Under the pieces are notes generated by a model. It was given only the letters and a program-made list of their open reading frames with translations, was not told where the DNA came from and did no database searches. Made by a program: the position numbers and the translations under genes. A DNA stretch of 64,000 nt from Antedon mediterranea (taxonomy: Eukaryota > Echinodermata > Crinoidea > Comatulida > Antedonidae). Numbering within the stretch: the stretch's first letter is position 1; every line of letters starts with the position of its first letter. The DNA lies in assembly GCF_964355755.1 (NCBI RefSeq), contig NC_092670.1, positions 33,281,795-33,345,794 of the forward strand. Direction: 5' to 3'. Below are positions 15,001-24,056 of this stretch, piece after piece.

Positions 15001-16723
15001 ACTGGTCTGTGTATCGTATCATAAAATAGAACCTGTCAACCTATGAAAATATTTACAGTTAGTAAAATTCAAATTAAACATTCATTTGTATAGGTCTACT
15101 ATTTATTATAAACGAGGTTTAACAAAAAAATTGTGATGTGCACAAATTATATGGTAGTGTATGAAATCATCATGTCTATATGGGCACATCAAATTGTTTT
15201 GTAAGATAAAGTTTGATAGTCTACACAGAGCTTTACATTCATCTGAACTTGAATAATTTGTATGATGGATGAAATTAAGTCAGGACTGTTTAAAGCACCT
15301 TGGTTGTCCTATCATTGATCAAGGGCTTCTCTCGTCCAGTGCCCACTTCTACCAGAGAAAAGGCATAGCCAATAATCTGAAGCAGATACTAGATGCAGGG
15401 GCTACCATAAGAGTCTGAAGCAGATACTAGATGCAGGGGCTACCATAAGAGTCTGAAGCAGATACTAGATGCAGGGGCTACCATAAGAGTCTGAAGCAGA
15501 TACTAGATGCAGGGGCTACCATAGGAGTCTGAAGCAGATACTAGATGCAGGGGCTACCATAGGAGTCTGAAGCAGATACTAGATGCAGGGGCTACCATAG
15601 GAGTCTGAAGCAGATACTAGATGCAGGGGCTACCATAGGAGTCTGAAGCAGATACTAGATGCAGGGGCTACCATAAGAGTAAGCAGTGCTGATTTTAAAA
15701 TGCTCCTGGTGGATCCCAACTCTGTTTGTCTATACAGCACCCGATACTGCCACTATTAAAAACTACAAACATACTACAAATTAATTTGGTTAACTAACCA
15801 ACATTAGCCACTGTATCTGTTGTAATGTTTTCATTTATCAAACCTTCATTGTCCTCATCACCGGGTAAGTCAATATCACCGTAATAAAGCGCCAACACCA
15901 ACTGAACAATACGTATGAACATTGGAAGCTGCGTATCATTTAACGACATGTTCAGTTCATCGCATTTTAAACTCAACTTGACAGCAGTCGCACGCTTCGA
16001 GTTCAAGTGTGCATACGTCGAAAGTATTCGAATGTCCAATTGACAGCGATAAACTACCGGTTCTTGATAGTTCTCAATCTTTCCGCTTGCGTTACGTTTG
16101 TCAAGACATACTGTTAAATCAGACACTTGAACAATTCTTCGCAAGACTAAATCTGGTAACGCTACGTCTACAAATTGTTGCTCCCAGTGTTGATTTGCAC
16201 CAAAAGATTCTAAAGACTTAATATTAATAGATAACACAATATCTCCTTCTGTGTACTTTAAAATGAGATTGTTGACGACAATTTGAACGTTATTAATTAT
16301 GCGATTCATCAACGACTGTACGTAACCAGGTGGCATTTCCTCGCTCCCATGTGACTGACGTTTGGGTGATTTGACTTCAGATACTGATTTTGACTTTGAC
16401 GTACTGCTAGATGTGTCACTGTCATGATCGGACAATTCAGAATCTCGTAACTTTAAGCTGATATCTATCGTGTTGATTGAAACTACCACTGGTTCTGAAC
16501 CAAGTCGCGACCATGGCACATGAATACGCAGCTCATGGATGTGTCCACTGACAAATGTCAAAGGCAGGTTTAGCTCCTTTTCTAGGGTGTCCAAACGTAG
16601 ATCTAGGTGGTTCAGTACCAGGTCGCCTCCCCATAGCGAGAGCTGCAGATCTTCTGGCTTCAGGTTCTTGATATATTTATTTATGTATCCCAGGAGAAAT
16701 GGTGACACATATGATTCCAGCAT
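1..16723 (-). CDS. VPS13B: VPS13B (COH1) bridge-like lipid-transfer protein, N-terminal ~1,887 residues, partial
   Basis: Coding exons in transcript order: 16723-15799, 14764-14571, 13972-13739, 12065-11831, 11372-11175, 10701-10541, 10111-9926, 9167-9040, 8914-8736, 8489-8355, 7592-7413, 6788-6618, 5875-5709, 5297-5066, 4531-4320, 4120-3766, 3210-3096, 2794-2060, 1519-1304, 1086-972 and 589 to beyond base 1. All have GT donors and AG acceptors, phases agree at every junction, and no stop interrupts the 5,662 coding bases. The start MLESYVSPFLLGYINKYIKN is the chorein-type N-terminus of VPS13B. Later landmarks matching the human protein are GWMAWAWSYVPEIISYEDD, WGAFWVDYLYTME, QRPSDNLLHCCY, SLYTLHPQ, LEPMSINSTLAVTS, EVEDRQYQLDI and NPALEWNMA. 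Human VPS13B has about 4,000 residues, so roughly the first half is here. The family moves lipids along a hydrophobic groove at membrane contacts; VPS13B works at the Golgi, and loss causes Cohen syndrome in humans. The acceptors at 5876 and 3211 (AAG) are weak but the frame supports them. Confidence 0.95.
1604..2049. mobile_element. 446-bp MITE with 29-bp perfect terminal inverted repeats
   Basis: The bases at 1604-1632 (AGAACTTATAACACAAG and onward to CTGTTC) are the exact reverse complement of 2021-2049. Inside is a tandem duplication with a period of 96 bases (copies at 1726 and 1822, containing ATCATAGAGGGG and GAGTAATTGACTGAGCCCTC). No transposase frame is present, so the element is non-autonomous. 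It lies in a VPS13B intron, and its right end is only about 10 bases from the donor of the exon ending at 2060. Target-site duplication is unclear. Confidence 0.8.
3294..3441. mobile_element. Palindromic MITE, family 1 (AAAGCTCTGTCTA ends), copy 1
   Basis: The left end reads AAAGCTCTGTCTAAACTATC and the right end is its diverged inverse (GCAGACAGAGGTTTA). The centre holds TGGTAGTGATATGACATCAT and CATGTCCATATATG. Five relatives occur in this window. The copy sits in a VPS13B intron and has no coding capacity. Confidence 0.75.
6121..6445 (+). mobile_element. tRNA-derived SINE (family A), full length
   Basis: The head has an RNA polymerase III box A (GTGGCCGAGCGGTTAAGAC) and box B (GGGGTTCGAGGCTC) spaced as in a tRNA with a long variable arm, like tRNA-Leu or tRNA-Ser. 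A body follows (GGATAAGGACTATAAACCGT, GTGCACTTTAAAGAAC, GAGACGAGTAGGGGGTT), ending in an AATTC-rich tail near 6440. Because of the body and tail this is a SINE, not a tRNA gene. It lies in the VPS13B intron between exons 5709-5875 and 6618-6788. Confidence 0.8.
7413..7637 (-). other. VPS13B: VPS13B exon with a duplicated 3' splice site, 45 bases apart and in frame
   Basis: The standard exon is 7592-7413, entered after GTATCAG. A diverged tandem copy of the same 45 bases lies immediately upstream in transcript order (7580-7624 against 7625-7669; I count 7 differences). It provides a second acceptor, TTTTTTTAGCAG, ending at 7638. Use of that site would add bases 7637-7593. The added stretch is fully open and reads ENGKVDVKCDFFFVS before the normal ENGKIVV, so the protein would gain 15 residues. 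The TAGCAG pair also allows a 48-base version (NAGNAG type). Which acceptor is used cannot be told from DNA. Confidence 0.7.
7990..8135 (+). pseudogene. Retroelement-like coding remnant
   Basis: One forward frame reads GRPAFTYIDVLETDTCM followed by an EEL...TMADMKL segment and then a stop. This resembles the conserved tail seen at the end of many retroelement polyproteins (a GRP-hydrophobic-DxLxxDTG pattern). The surrounding frame is broken. It lies in a VPS13B intron and is not part of that gene. The family assignment rests on pattern memory only. Confidence 0.3.
9340..9508. repeat. Short palindromic element (~165 bp)
   Basis: GATATATAAGGGATTACTG and ACATGTTTCATGCTGCTG at 9341-9380 are matched in inverse by CAGCAGCATGAAACATGT and CAGTAAGCCCTTATATATC at 9465-9506. 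The arms are about 40 bases. It lies in a VPS13B intron and encodes nothing. Confidence 0.7.
9758..9898. mobile_element. Palindromic MITE, family 1, copy 2
   Basis: The ends are TAAAGCTCTGTCTAAACTT and the inverse GTGTAGACATAGCTTTA. The centre contains GTGCCCAAATATGG and CCATATATGGGCACATCAC, the family hallmark. It lies in a VPS13B intron. Confidence 0.8.
10799..10926. mobile_element. Palindromic MITE, family 1, copy 3
   Basis: This is the best preserved copy: AAGCTCTGTCTACACTAT at the left and ATAGTGTAGACAGAGTTTT at the right. Inside are GTGCCCATATATGGAC and ATATTTGGGCACAT. It lies in the VPS13B intron between exons 11175-11372 and 10541-10701. Confidence 0.85.
12195..12345 (-). mobile_element. 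Probable LINE 3'-end remnant
   Basis: Read on the minus strand the stretch ends with TGTACATTTGAATACGAAAT, AAAGAATAAATAAATGAAAT, a layout typical of jockey- or CR1-type LINE tails. No reverse-transcriptase frame is left next to it. It lies in a VPS13B intron. Confidence 0.35.
12610..12745. repeat. Diverged two-copy tandem repeat, period ~69 bp
   Basis: CTCGAGAACGATTATATTGACTGAG near 12622 recurs as CTCGAGTACGATGATATTGACTGTG near 12692, each followed by TAATTTTCG. Two copies are seen. The stretch is non-coding VPS13B intron. Confidence 0.6.
13308..13418. repeat. Near-perfect palindrome (~110 bp)
   Basis: AAATATAAGATTAGACATCC at about 13309-13329 is the inverse of GGATGTCTAATCTTATATTT at about 13397-13417. 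The interior GGGAATGATATTAAGTTC and GAACATCATATCATTCCC also pair. The DNA could form a long hairpin. It is probably a small MITE in VPS13B intron sequence. Confidence 0.75.
15111..15236. mobile_element. Palindromic MITE, family 1, copy 4
   Basis: The right end TAGTCTACACAGAGCTTTA is well preserved and the left end is degraded. The internal ATGTCTATATGGGCACATCA matches the other copies. It lies in VPS13B intron sequence. Confidence 0.75.
15377..15680. repeat. 38-bp minisatellite, eight copies
   Basis: The unit CTGAAGCAGATACTAGATGC plus AGGGGCTACCATAAGAGT repeats eight times end to end. Copies differ almost only at one position (ATAAGAGT or ATAGGAGT). Because 38 is not a multiple of three it is not a coding repeat. 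It lies in the VPS13B intron between the first and second coding exons. Confidence 0.9.
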
Positions 16724-16732
16724 CTTTATTTC
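15799..16732 (-). CDS. VPS13B: VPS13B first coding exon (chorein N-terminal domain)
   Basis: This 934-base exon begins 9 bases upstream of the ATG, after the acceptor TACTATAG, and ends at G|GTTAGT. It encodes about 308 residues. Visible in order are the chorein-type start, LQLSLWGGDLVLNHLDLRLD, SGHIHELRIHVPWSRLGSEP, an insert rich in serine and aspartate (around residues 95-125), PPGYVQSLMNRIINNVQIVV, DKRNASGKIENYQEP and QLPMFIRIVQLVLALYYGDI. These are the conserved blocks of the VPS13B N-terminus. The exon is unusually long for this gene; in human, as far as I recall, the same segment is split among several exons, so introns have been lost here or gained in vertebrates. Confidence 0.95.
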
Positions 16733-16854
16733 CTATAGTATAATAAAAGAAAAATATTTCATCATACACTGTATGTCTCATTAAAAATCAAGTATTAAAA
16801 AGGTCTCTAAACTGGAGCAGGCTATGATGTTAAAATAAGATAATCATCATGCAT

Positions 16855-17125
16855 GCCTGGCCTACTACTCCTACTAGGCCTAGGCCTAGTAACTAGGCCT
16901 AGTAAGAGGCTACTTACTACTAACTAGGCCTACTGTACTACTAGCCTAGGCCAGGCTAGGCCCTCTAGGCTAGTAGTAGCCTAGCTAGGCCTAGGCCTAG
17001 AGTAGTAGGCTAGGCTAGGCCCTAGCTAGCCACTTTATTATTACGTAGGCTAGAGGCTATCTAGACTAGCATAGCCTAGGCTAGGCCTGGGCCTAGACTT
17101 AGTAGAGCTTAGGCCTAGGACTAAC
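16855..17125. repeat. AGGCCTA-rich low-complexity tract
   Basis: The stretch is built almost wholly from overlapping AGGCCTA, CTAGGC and CTAGTA words, many of them self-complementary. It fills most of the first VPS13B intron. A similar tract occurs at 57890-58080. Confidence 0.75.
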
Positions 17126-17137
17126 TAAAAAATGTAC

Positions 17138-17250
17138 CTTTTGTAAACCAGAGTCGGTTTCATGTCGACTTTTAAACAATTACTGCCCAGATTCCACGTC
17201 TACTTTAATTTCACAGTACTAAAACTCCCTGTCCATGATTTATCTGATGT
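17138..17250 (-). promoter_or_regulatory. VPS13B: Probable non-coding first exon and promoter region of VPS13B
   Basis: An in-phase acceptor lies 9 bases upstream of the VPS13B ATG, so an upstream non-coding exon is required. Its most likely donor is CAAAAG|GTACATT with the last exonic base at 17138, giving a first intron of 405 bases (16733-17137). The 5' limit is not visible and the right boundary given is only indicative. No TATA box is evident. The foldback element starting near 17309 limits how far the promoter can extend undisturbed. Confidence 0.4.
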
Positions 17251-17308
17251 TTTGATTATGAGCGCCCTCAGCGTTTCATTACTTTTTTTTCACTCCTCCG
17301 CCCGCGCG

Positions 17309-18552
17309 CGATTTTTTTTTTCGTACATAAGTTGGGGACCCCATCATGAAACGTCACAAAATAAACATGAATAATTCATCAGTTAAATTTTCTTGTTCCG
17401 TGTGCACCCAAGCGTATAGCAACAAGAAGTGATTACACAAGTGCGGTACGATTCTCTAGGCCTATCTCCGCTGTTGTTGCGGCGTGCGATTTCATAATAG
17501 AATAGCGGAGTTTTGTGTGGATTGTCGAAATAATCAGCCTTTAGTTTATGGTGTTTTTAATATAGTTTATTACTAAAGAATTACGTGTTAAAATTATAGT
17601 TTCTATTGATACTATTAGGCCTAATTACTAGTCTCTAAACCCCTGTATATTCTAGTAGTAGCTGTGTGGGTACGGTGTGTGTGACTTGTGTCTTTGGGCT
17701 ATGTCCAATTACTACTTAGTTTAATGTTTTGCCTAGCTGTTGATTAGCCTCGACACATTTTGCATAGTGGACGTGTGTGTGAAGAATAGAGTGCGCGAAG
17801 GCAATCACGTGAATTGACCTAGAATCCTAGGCCTATTATTGTAGAAAGAATCGTATCGCAGTTGTTGTTCCGTGTGCACCCAAGTGTTCTTGGACATAGC
17901 CCAAAGAAAGCTTAGACCCACAAGAATAAAGAGTGTGTATAATTTGTGTACTGTATTTTTTTAATTCTGCTATCAATTATCAAACAATATGCAATGTACT
18001 CAAAGGAACTTTAAAAATGCGCGTATATGAACACATGAGATGGGAAGATTTGACCCACGAGAATAAAAAATGTATTGTTGTGTAATGTTTATTGTTTAAT
18101 TGTGCTGACTTATTACTCGGATTGTGTCATACCAAAGATAGTGTAACTATTACCAAAGATAGTGTAACTATCTTTGGTCATACCTAACACACACACACGT
18201 CACACACATCCACACAGCTACTACTATACTAGAATAGACATGGGTTTAGAGACTAATAATTAGGCCTAATAGTATTAATAGAAACTATAATTTTAACATG
18301 TAATTCTTTAGTAATAAATTATATTAAAAACACCATAAACTAAAGGCCGATTATTTCGACAATCCACACAAAACGCTATTCTTCAACAGCGGAGATAGGC
18401 CTAGAATCGTACCGCACTTGTGTAATCACTTCTTGTTGCTATACGCTTGGGTGCACACGGAACAAGAAAATTTAACTGATGAATTATTCATGTTGATTTT
18501 GTGACGTTTCATGAGGGGGTCCCCAACTTATGTACGAAAAAAAAAATCGCCG
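17309..18552. mobile_element. 1.25-kb foldback element with ~380-bp inverted arms
   Basis: The left arm (about 17309-17690) and right arm (about 18180-18552) are inverse copies. Shared words, read left and right, include CGTACATAAGTTGGGGACC, CATGAAACGTCACAAAAT, CCGTGTGCACCCAAGCGTAT, TTATGGTGTTTTTAATATA and TAGGCCTAATTA. The middle (17700-18180) has a shorter repeat of the CCGTGTGCACCCAAG word at about 17869 and a small hairpin around ACCAAAGATAGTGTAACTAT (18131-18180). No transposase frame is present. The element starts about 170 bases upstream of the presumed VPS13B first-exon donor, so it lies in or next to that promoter. Confidence 0.85.
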
Positions 18553-18559
18553 CCCGCGC

Positions 18560-20600
18560 CGCCAACAAGAGTCAAATTAACGTAATATTTTAACAAATGT
18601 TCCAACTTTTACTGTGGCTCCGGTATCAACCAGCCATAAATCAATACCAAACGTGATCGATTAAGCCTACTTTCCATAACGGATTATAAAAATGAGACAA
18701 TTGAAGTGTAACGCAAAAATAATAAATCGTTGCAGAGATTGTAATACCCTGAAGTAAATTACCACACCAATTACACACATTTTTACAATAATTAATTTAG
18801 AGCTGTACTTTTGTACAAGACGGCATCAGATGATCTAGGCCTGCTATGTTTTAATACTAGTGTTGGTCTCTGAGTCTATATTATACAACACGGTAGGCTA
18901 CTGATAGATAGATAAAGATATAACATCGATATTAATATTGATTTATGTCATCGTGTACGATATCTCATTTCCTTCGTTTTTAATTTGTAATTATTGGTCA
19001 GCTACTTACAGGTTGTTTGATTAATGTATAGAAATGTCTCACAATCTGGAGTGGAGCTGTGGCTTGGTGGTTATGATGCTTGGCTACCAATCTAAGGGTC
19101 CTGGGTTCAAGTCCTGTCATGTCAGGGTTTTTTTTCTCATGACAATTTACAACTCCACTCCCAAAGACTTAATAATAAGTCTTTGTTTATGTAGAGCATC
19201 TTGTGTATATGTTTGTCTTGTGAAATTATTAAATAGTTTATCCATCCTGTAATTGGCGGGTTACTCGCTGTTGGATGAGTATGAAATAAAAAAAAATATA
19301 TATATAATAATATGCGACAATAGTACAGCATGTGCATTACATTCAGTTACAACCACAACACCTGTTACGCATGTATATTGGCGACAATTTGTTTGAATTT
19401 CAGTACTGTACTGGTAATATACTAGAAGACAGCAATTAGCAGAAAACTCCTAAGTTTCATCAGAACAGACAAATATAGAAAATATGTTGTTCCTTGATAA
19501 AGCACTAGGCCTACACTCCATTCAAATCGGCCTCTTTCCAACTTCTTATCCCGTTCCCTTCATCATGAATATACTTCAATTTTTGCGTGTTATGTTCCTT
19601 AACAATGTTACGAAACGGCATATATAAAGTAAAGGGTATCCTCCCCCTTTTTTTAAATTTAAAATCATGTAACAAAAGGATAGATAACGATACAAAATGT
19701 CATAAAAGTATGCATTGTCAAGCAATAAATATAATGATGATAGTTGATACAATTGATTTTTAACAAAATAGACGTACTTATCCAACTCGGGTATAAATAC
19801 ATTCACAAGAAGGTGTTAATTTATCTTAATTAACATATTCTTCTACACAATTCTGAAGTTGGCAAATTGATGTTGATAAAGATACAAAATGCATTGTCAA
19901 AATTTCATAGACATTATTATTTATACATTATATATTATACAGTGTCAAGTAATAAATTGATTTTTACCAAATATTATCCAACGTTGGTAAAAATCATGAT
20001 ACAAATACATTCACATGTGTTAATTTATCATAATTAACATATTCTTCAGCAAAAAAATCGTTGGCATCATCCCTTGATCAATCAAATGATTATTTATTTT
20101 TTAGATAATGACTATAAGCCTGAAGCCAACTTTATCAAGGGCTCTATCTAAAGAGTGAAGTTAGTCTTACGCCCTTGAATTCTTCAATAAAGAACGCGAG
20201 ACTATAAGATCTTAATATTGTTATCCAAATTAATTCAAATATTTACTAATTGATCTGTACACTTAAGTCGTTTGTGAAAACAGATTTGCGATCCCTGTAC
20301 AACCTACTTGACAGTCTCAATAAGGTCTTCCTTGGCATCTATAACTCAACGACAACAAACATTCTGTATATAATCGCATTTTTGGTTATATTTTTGTAGG
20401 TTTATTTTTAATTTACTCGTTAATTACATGTGGTTGTCCACGCAACGTATGTTTACTGCACTACATTATTTTGTTGAAATAGATTTTTTCTTATTATTGT
20501 TATGTTAAAGATCTGAGAGGAAATGAACTTCTCCCCTGCATAGCAACCAGACACGGTGACGAAGAATTGATTGTAGATTTGTAAGAAAGAACCATAGATT
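18560..20600. other. Intergenic DNA between VPS13B and LRRC51
   Basis: Apart from SINE copy B1, I see only AT-rich sequence. A diverged duplication occurs here: the blocks at about 19690-19830 and 19870-20050 share AAAATGCATTGTCAA, TCAAGTAATAAAT, CAAATACATTCACA and TTAATTTATC. No coding frame with a recognisable family is present. The divergent promoters of VPS13B and LRRC51 must lie near its two ends. Confidence 0.5.
19047..19290 (+). mobile_element. tRNA-derived SINE (family B), copy 1
   Basis: The head has TGTGGCTTGGTGGTTATGAT (box A-like) and GGGTCCTGGGTTCAAGTCC (box B). It is followed by ACAACTCCACTCCCAAAG, GTTTATGTAGAGCATCTTGT and an A/TA-rich end. A closely related copy is at 49731. 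It lies in the VPS13B-LRRC51 intergenic region. Confidence 0.75.
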
Positions 20601-20659
20601 GCTGTCAGGCAGACAATAAACACACTAGATACAGTTAATTTAATTGCCAAACGTCTCAG
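20590..20659 (+). promoter_or_regulatory. LRRC51: Candidate 5' non-coding exon end of LRRC51
   Basis: An upstream exon is needed because the LRRC51 coding exon starts right after a splice acceptor. The best upstream donor I see is CGTCTCAG|GTAAGT with the last exonic base at 20659, giving a 1.63 kb intron. The start of the exon is not defined and the left limit is only indicative. Other donors are possible. Confidence 0.3.
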
Positions 20660-22293
20660 GTAAGTTTCATTTTAGGTTTTTTTTTTTCAAGTTAGGCCTA
20701 CATTGAAAATTATTTTTTATTGGCTTTAACAGTTTTGTCCTTTGTAGTCTAAATATAACATACACTTGTCATGCTATTGTAGGCCTAACCCTTAATATTT
20801 GGAACAATGATTAGTGACTATCAATCAAATAGGTTTTCCATCATTATAATGTATGGGGAGATAAAATTGTGTAGGCCTAAATAGGGTAATTAATAATCAA
20901 ATATGCCTACATTTCCTATGTATCAAAATACAGTATCGTTATTAGACGATAATTTGCTAGAGCTCTAAATAAATCCACTTTTCCGATTGCATTTGAATAC
21001 ATTAGCAAGTGAAATTCCTGCGTCCGTTTTCGAGTGACGTCAGTTCTCGAGGAATAGGCTCCTCGTGCAAGTCTATGCGTGACACACTTTTTTTGTTTTA
21101 TCATTGTAACTTGTCTACCGGTATGATTATTTAATATCTTTAGTTGTTAACTGTAATCAAACCGCTATTTAGGTCTACTGGAGCCCGCTGAAAAACGTAT
21201 TGTAACTTTTATTGGTCTTTTCAGAATAAATAGGAAGAAATACAATATTATAATTACCCTAATTGTGCAATCGAGACCATTAGGCCTACCTTATTGCATG
21301 CACAATAACAATTTTTATATTGTTCAATTATAATCTAATATAATCAGTCGAATATTCCTATCTTATTCAATGTTATTTAATTCTTGTTCCATACCTTTTT
21401 CATTTCATCTAATTTTAGGATGAAATGGTTTCTATTTTTATAGAAATTTAAATAAAAACAGAAATAATTGCGTTTTGGTGTTACCATATTAATTTAGAAA
21501 ACATGATTATGATGATGATCAGTTATCTGTGTCATGAAGCAACAATGTCAATTGGTAATTGAAACATCAATACAACGTGTAATTCAGTCTAAGTAATGAT
21601 AACCAAAGAATGCCCTTACCCAATGGTCAGTTAACTCTCTCTTCTCTAGCAATCCTTGAGTATTGCGAGAAATAATATGTTATGTGCATTTAAAGTAATG
21701 ATCTTTTAAAACCTTGTAAAATAAAAATAACTCAATGAAATAGTTAATTAATATTAATAATTATAATAAATGTATGGATTTGTGTGTATGGATACATGAT
21801 GTACAGTTTCATTATACATGCGGACTTTTACAGTACAGTTATTTATATTAAATTTTGTAGATGCCTATTTTTTACACTTCTATAATTTCTCTTGAAACAT
21901 TAAAAATGAAAAAAAATATTATGATTAATGTCAATAAATAAGTAAAGGATTATAATTCTAAATTAATCATGTACAATAATTTTATTATGCATCATATACA
22001 TGGTATTATTGAATAAAATTGAAAAAAAGTGGTGCATGCCACAAAAAGAAAAAACTAAATGATGTGCCCTATAATGTTTCAAAACTTCAAAACAAAACAT
22101 GAAATATTTAAATAACTGTTAATATGAATGTAGGCTACTGCATCATGTCATTGTGACATGTTCTTTAATGCTGTTGTGTCGTGTGGCAAAAGAAGCGCAA
22201 GGTTCGAATGAATTGGTTGATTATTGTTTTTATTTATTTATATAATTTATTTTTTAAAAAAAACATAAATAAATGTTATAACTTTTTCCACCA
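20660..22293 (+). other. LRRC51: Presumed first intron of LRRC51; no other gene seen
   Basis: This AT-rich stretch holds no recognisable coding frame or repeat family, only scattered AGGCCTA words and T-rich runs. It ends with the acceptor TTTTTCCACCAG at 22294. Confidence 0.35.
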
Positions 22294-22299
22294 GGAGTA

Positions 22300-22914
22300 A
22301 TGGAGTCGAAACATGAACCAAATAAAACCTTCAAATCTAACTTAAAGAATTCTGTGTTCGTGGCAGCACCAATTGACTACTCATTTAAAAGTTTGAATGC
22401 AATTAGCACCGAAATTCTTAATGTCGAATACCCAAGAGATGGAGTGAAAAAACTTAAACGGGACAAAGACGGAAGATATCACAGTGCAACTATGAAACTG
22501 AATAACAATTTACTCGCAAATTGGGACGGATTAGATGCGTTTGTTTCCCGTGCGATGCACCAGCCAGAGGCACTGATGTGGCTTGATCTGTCGTTTAACT
22601 ACCTTAGCTCTGTTGATGGAGTTGTACTCGTGTTTAAAAACTTAAATATTTTGTATTTGCACGGTAACAGTATTGAAAATCTGGACGAAATTGACAAGTT
22701 GACTCATCTGACAAATCTGCGAAGTTTGACGTTGCATGGAAACCCTATCGAAATCGAGACTGGATATAAACAATATGTTGTATCAACATTACCACATATT
22801 TCTATTTTAGATTTCAGTACTATTATTCGGTCAGACAGAGTAACGGCTCGCTATATCAGAGGTTTTAAACATACAAAGAAAACTGGTAAAAGAAAACACA
22901 ACACTACATTATAA
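22300..22914 (+). CDS. LRRC51: Leucine-rich repeat-containing protein 51
   Basis: The uninterrupted 204-residue frame has its ATG five bases after the acceptor TTTTTCCACCAG|G. It matches vertebrate LRRC51, the non-enzymatic half of the human LRTOMT locus: PIDYSFKSLNAI, LKRDKDGRYH, MKLNNNLLANWDGLDAF, LMWLDLSFNYLSSVDG, LNILYLHGNSIENLDEIDKL, LRSLTLHGNPIEIETGYKQY and the DFSTIIRSDRVTA tail. The length is close to the human protein (about 190 residues). It carries three to four SDS22-like repeats followed by an LRR cap-like end and a basic C-terminus (TKKTGKRKH). The molecular role is not well established. Unlike the human locus, no methyltransferase exon follows. The whole coding region is in one exon, whereas the vertebrate gene is split. 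Confidence 0.93.
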   Translation: MESKHEPNKTFKSNLKNSVFVAAPIDYSFKSLNAISTEILNVEYPRDGVKKLKRDKDGRYHSATMKLNNNLLANWDGLDAFVSRAMHQPEALMWLDLSFNYLSSVDGVVLVFKNLNILYLHGNSIENLDEIDKLTHLTNLRSLTLHGNPIEIETGYKQYVVSTLPHISILDFSTIIRSDRVTARYIRGFKHTKKTGKRKHNTTL

Positions 22915-22917
22915 GTC

Positions 22918-23700
22918 TACGTCGTGTATAAAAACCAAAAGTAATATCGAAATAGTACCATGAAGGTATCATTGGAAAAAATATTCAGTTCACCTTTGTA
23001 AATTCATTTTATTTTCTTTATTTAAGTTACTTTTGTATCCTTTTAAACAAGGCCATATAGATGACTGCAGTCGCGTGGTCAAGTTAGTGTTTACCGACCG
23101 ACCAACCGACCGACCAACCTACTAACTGACCGAAATTGCTGAACATGTTTAAAAATGTTTCTTTAGACGTGCTCGTATAACGTAATTCCGAGTTGAAAAG
23201 TTATAAGTCAAGAAAACATAACCATATCGATTCCTGGCCATAAGGAATATACTGTGAAAAATTGACTTAGCTAGATTAAACGGATATCAAGATAAGGTCA
23301 TATACAAGTTAGTTTTTACCGACCGACCGACGAACCGACCAACCAACCAACCGACCGACATAGTGAGCTGTAGAGTCGCGTTGCACGCGACTAAAAAGCA
23401 TTAATCAGCCTAAAACATGTGGTAAAAGAGAGCTTTTAGTTCGTTTGTTATACAAATGTTTGAAAATTTGCGGGGTATCAAAATGACCAGAATTGTAGGC
23501 CTACATTTGAAAACTGCCCTGTGATGGTTATCTTTCCTTGTATGATACCATTCGGAAAAAATACCACTTTTAAGAATTCATATGTTATCAATGATGACTG
23601 TTCTTAGATTTGGAGACAATGACACAGTACACCAATGCATGAAGGCCAAGGAGCGATTTTTGTCTTATCTATGATGTCAATAACGTTAAATGGTGTTCAA
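22918..23700. repeat. Intergenic DNA with CCGA-type tetranucleotide runs in a probable MITE
   Basis: Two runs of CCGACCGACCAACCGACC type occur at about 23091-23135 and 23318-23362. They are flanked by GACTGCAGTCGCGTGG (23061) and GAGTCGCGTTGCACGCGACT (23374), short inverse-like ends suggesting a small mobile element of about 330 bases. No gene is seen between LRRC51 and the sulfotransferase-like gene. Confidence 0.5.
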
Positions 23701-23748
23701 ATTTCCGGATCGGTTACGGACGAAAGTTTATACTGGTAGTAGCGGATA

Positions 23749-23856
23749 CTATATATACGTAAGCTTACATTTTTTGGGGATATTTTGCAATCAGACTCTT
23801 GAGTTTCCGTACTTCACATCACGTAAATTTGCTGTAGTTAAATATCGAATCCTAAG
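23749..23856 (+). promoter_or_regulatory. TATA box and non-coding first exon of sulfotransferase-like copy 1
   Basis: ACTATATATACG at about 23748-23759 is a good TATA box. About 30 bases later transcription could begin, and a short exon would end at CCTAAG|GTAAGT (last base 23856). The matching acceptor TTGATTTAG falls directly before the ATG at 24057, giving a 200-base 5' UTR intron. Copy 2 shows the same arrangement, which supports the model. Confidence 0.6.
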
Positions 23857-24056
23857 GTAAGTTTTCTTGATTTTCACTTCCATAAAATTAAAAAACGACA
23901 TGAAAACGTCTTTAACCTTGAACGTACGCTGCTACATTTTTCAGAAAGTGAGTGTGCTCCCATTGAGACCCTCCAAAGTCGAATTCTACGTGCAGTCCGG
24001 TAATAATTTGACAAAATAAGGTAATTCGTATATATTATTCTTTTATCTTGATTTAG

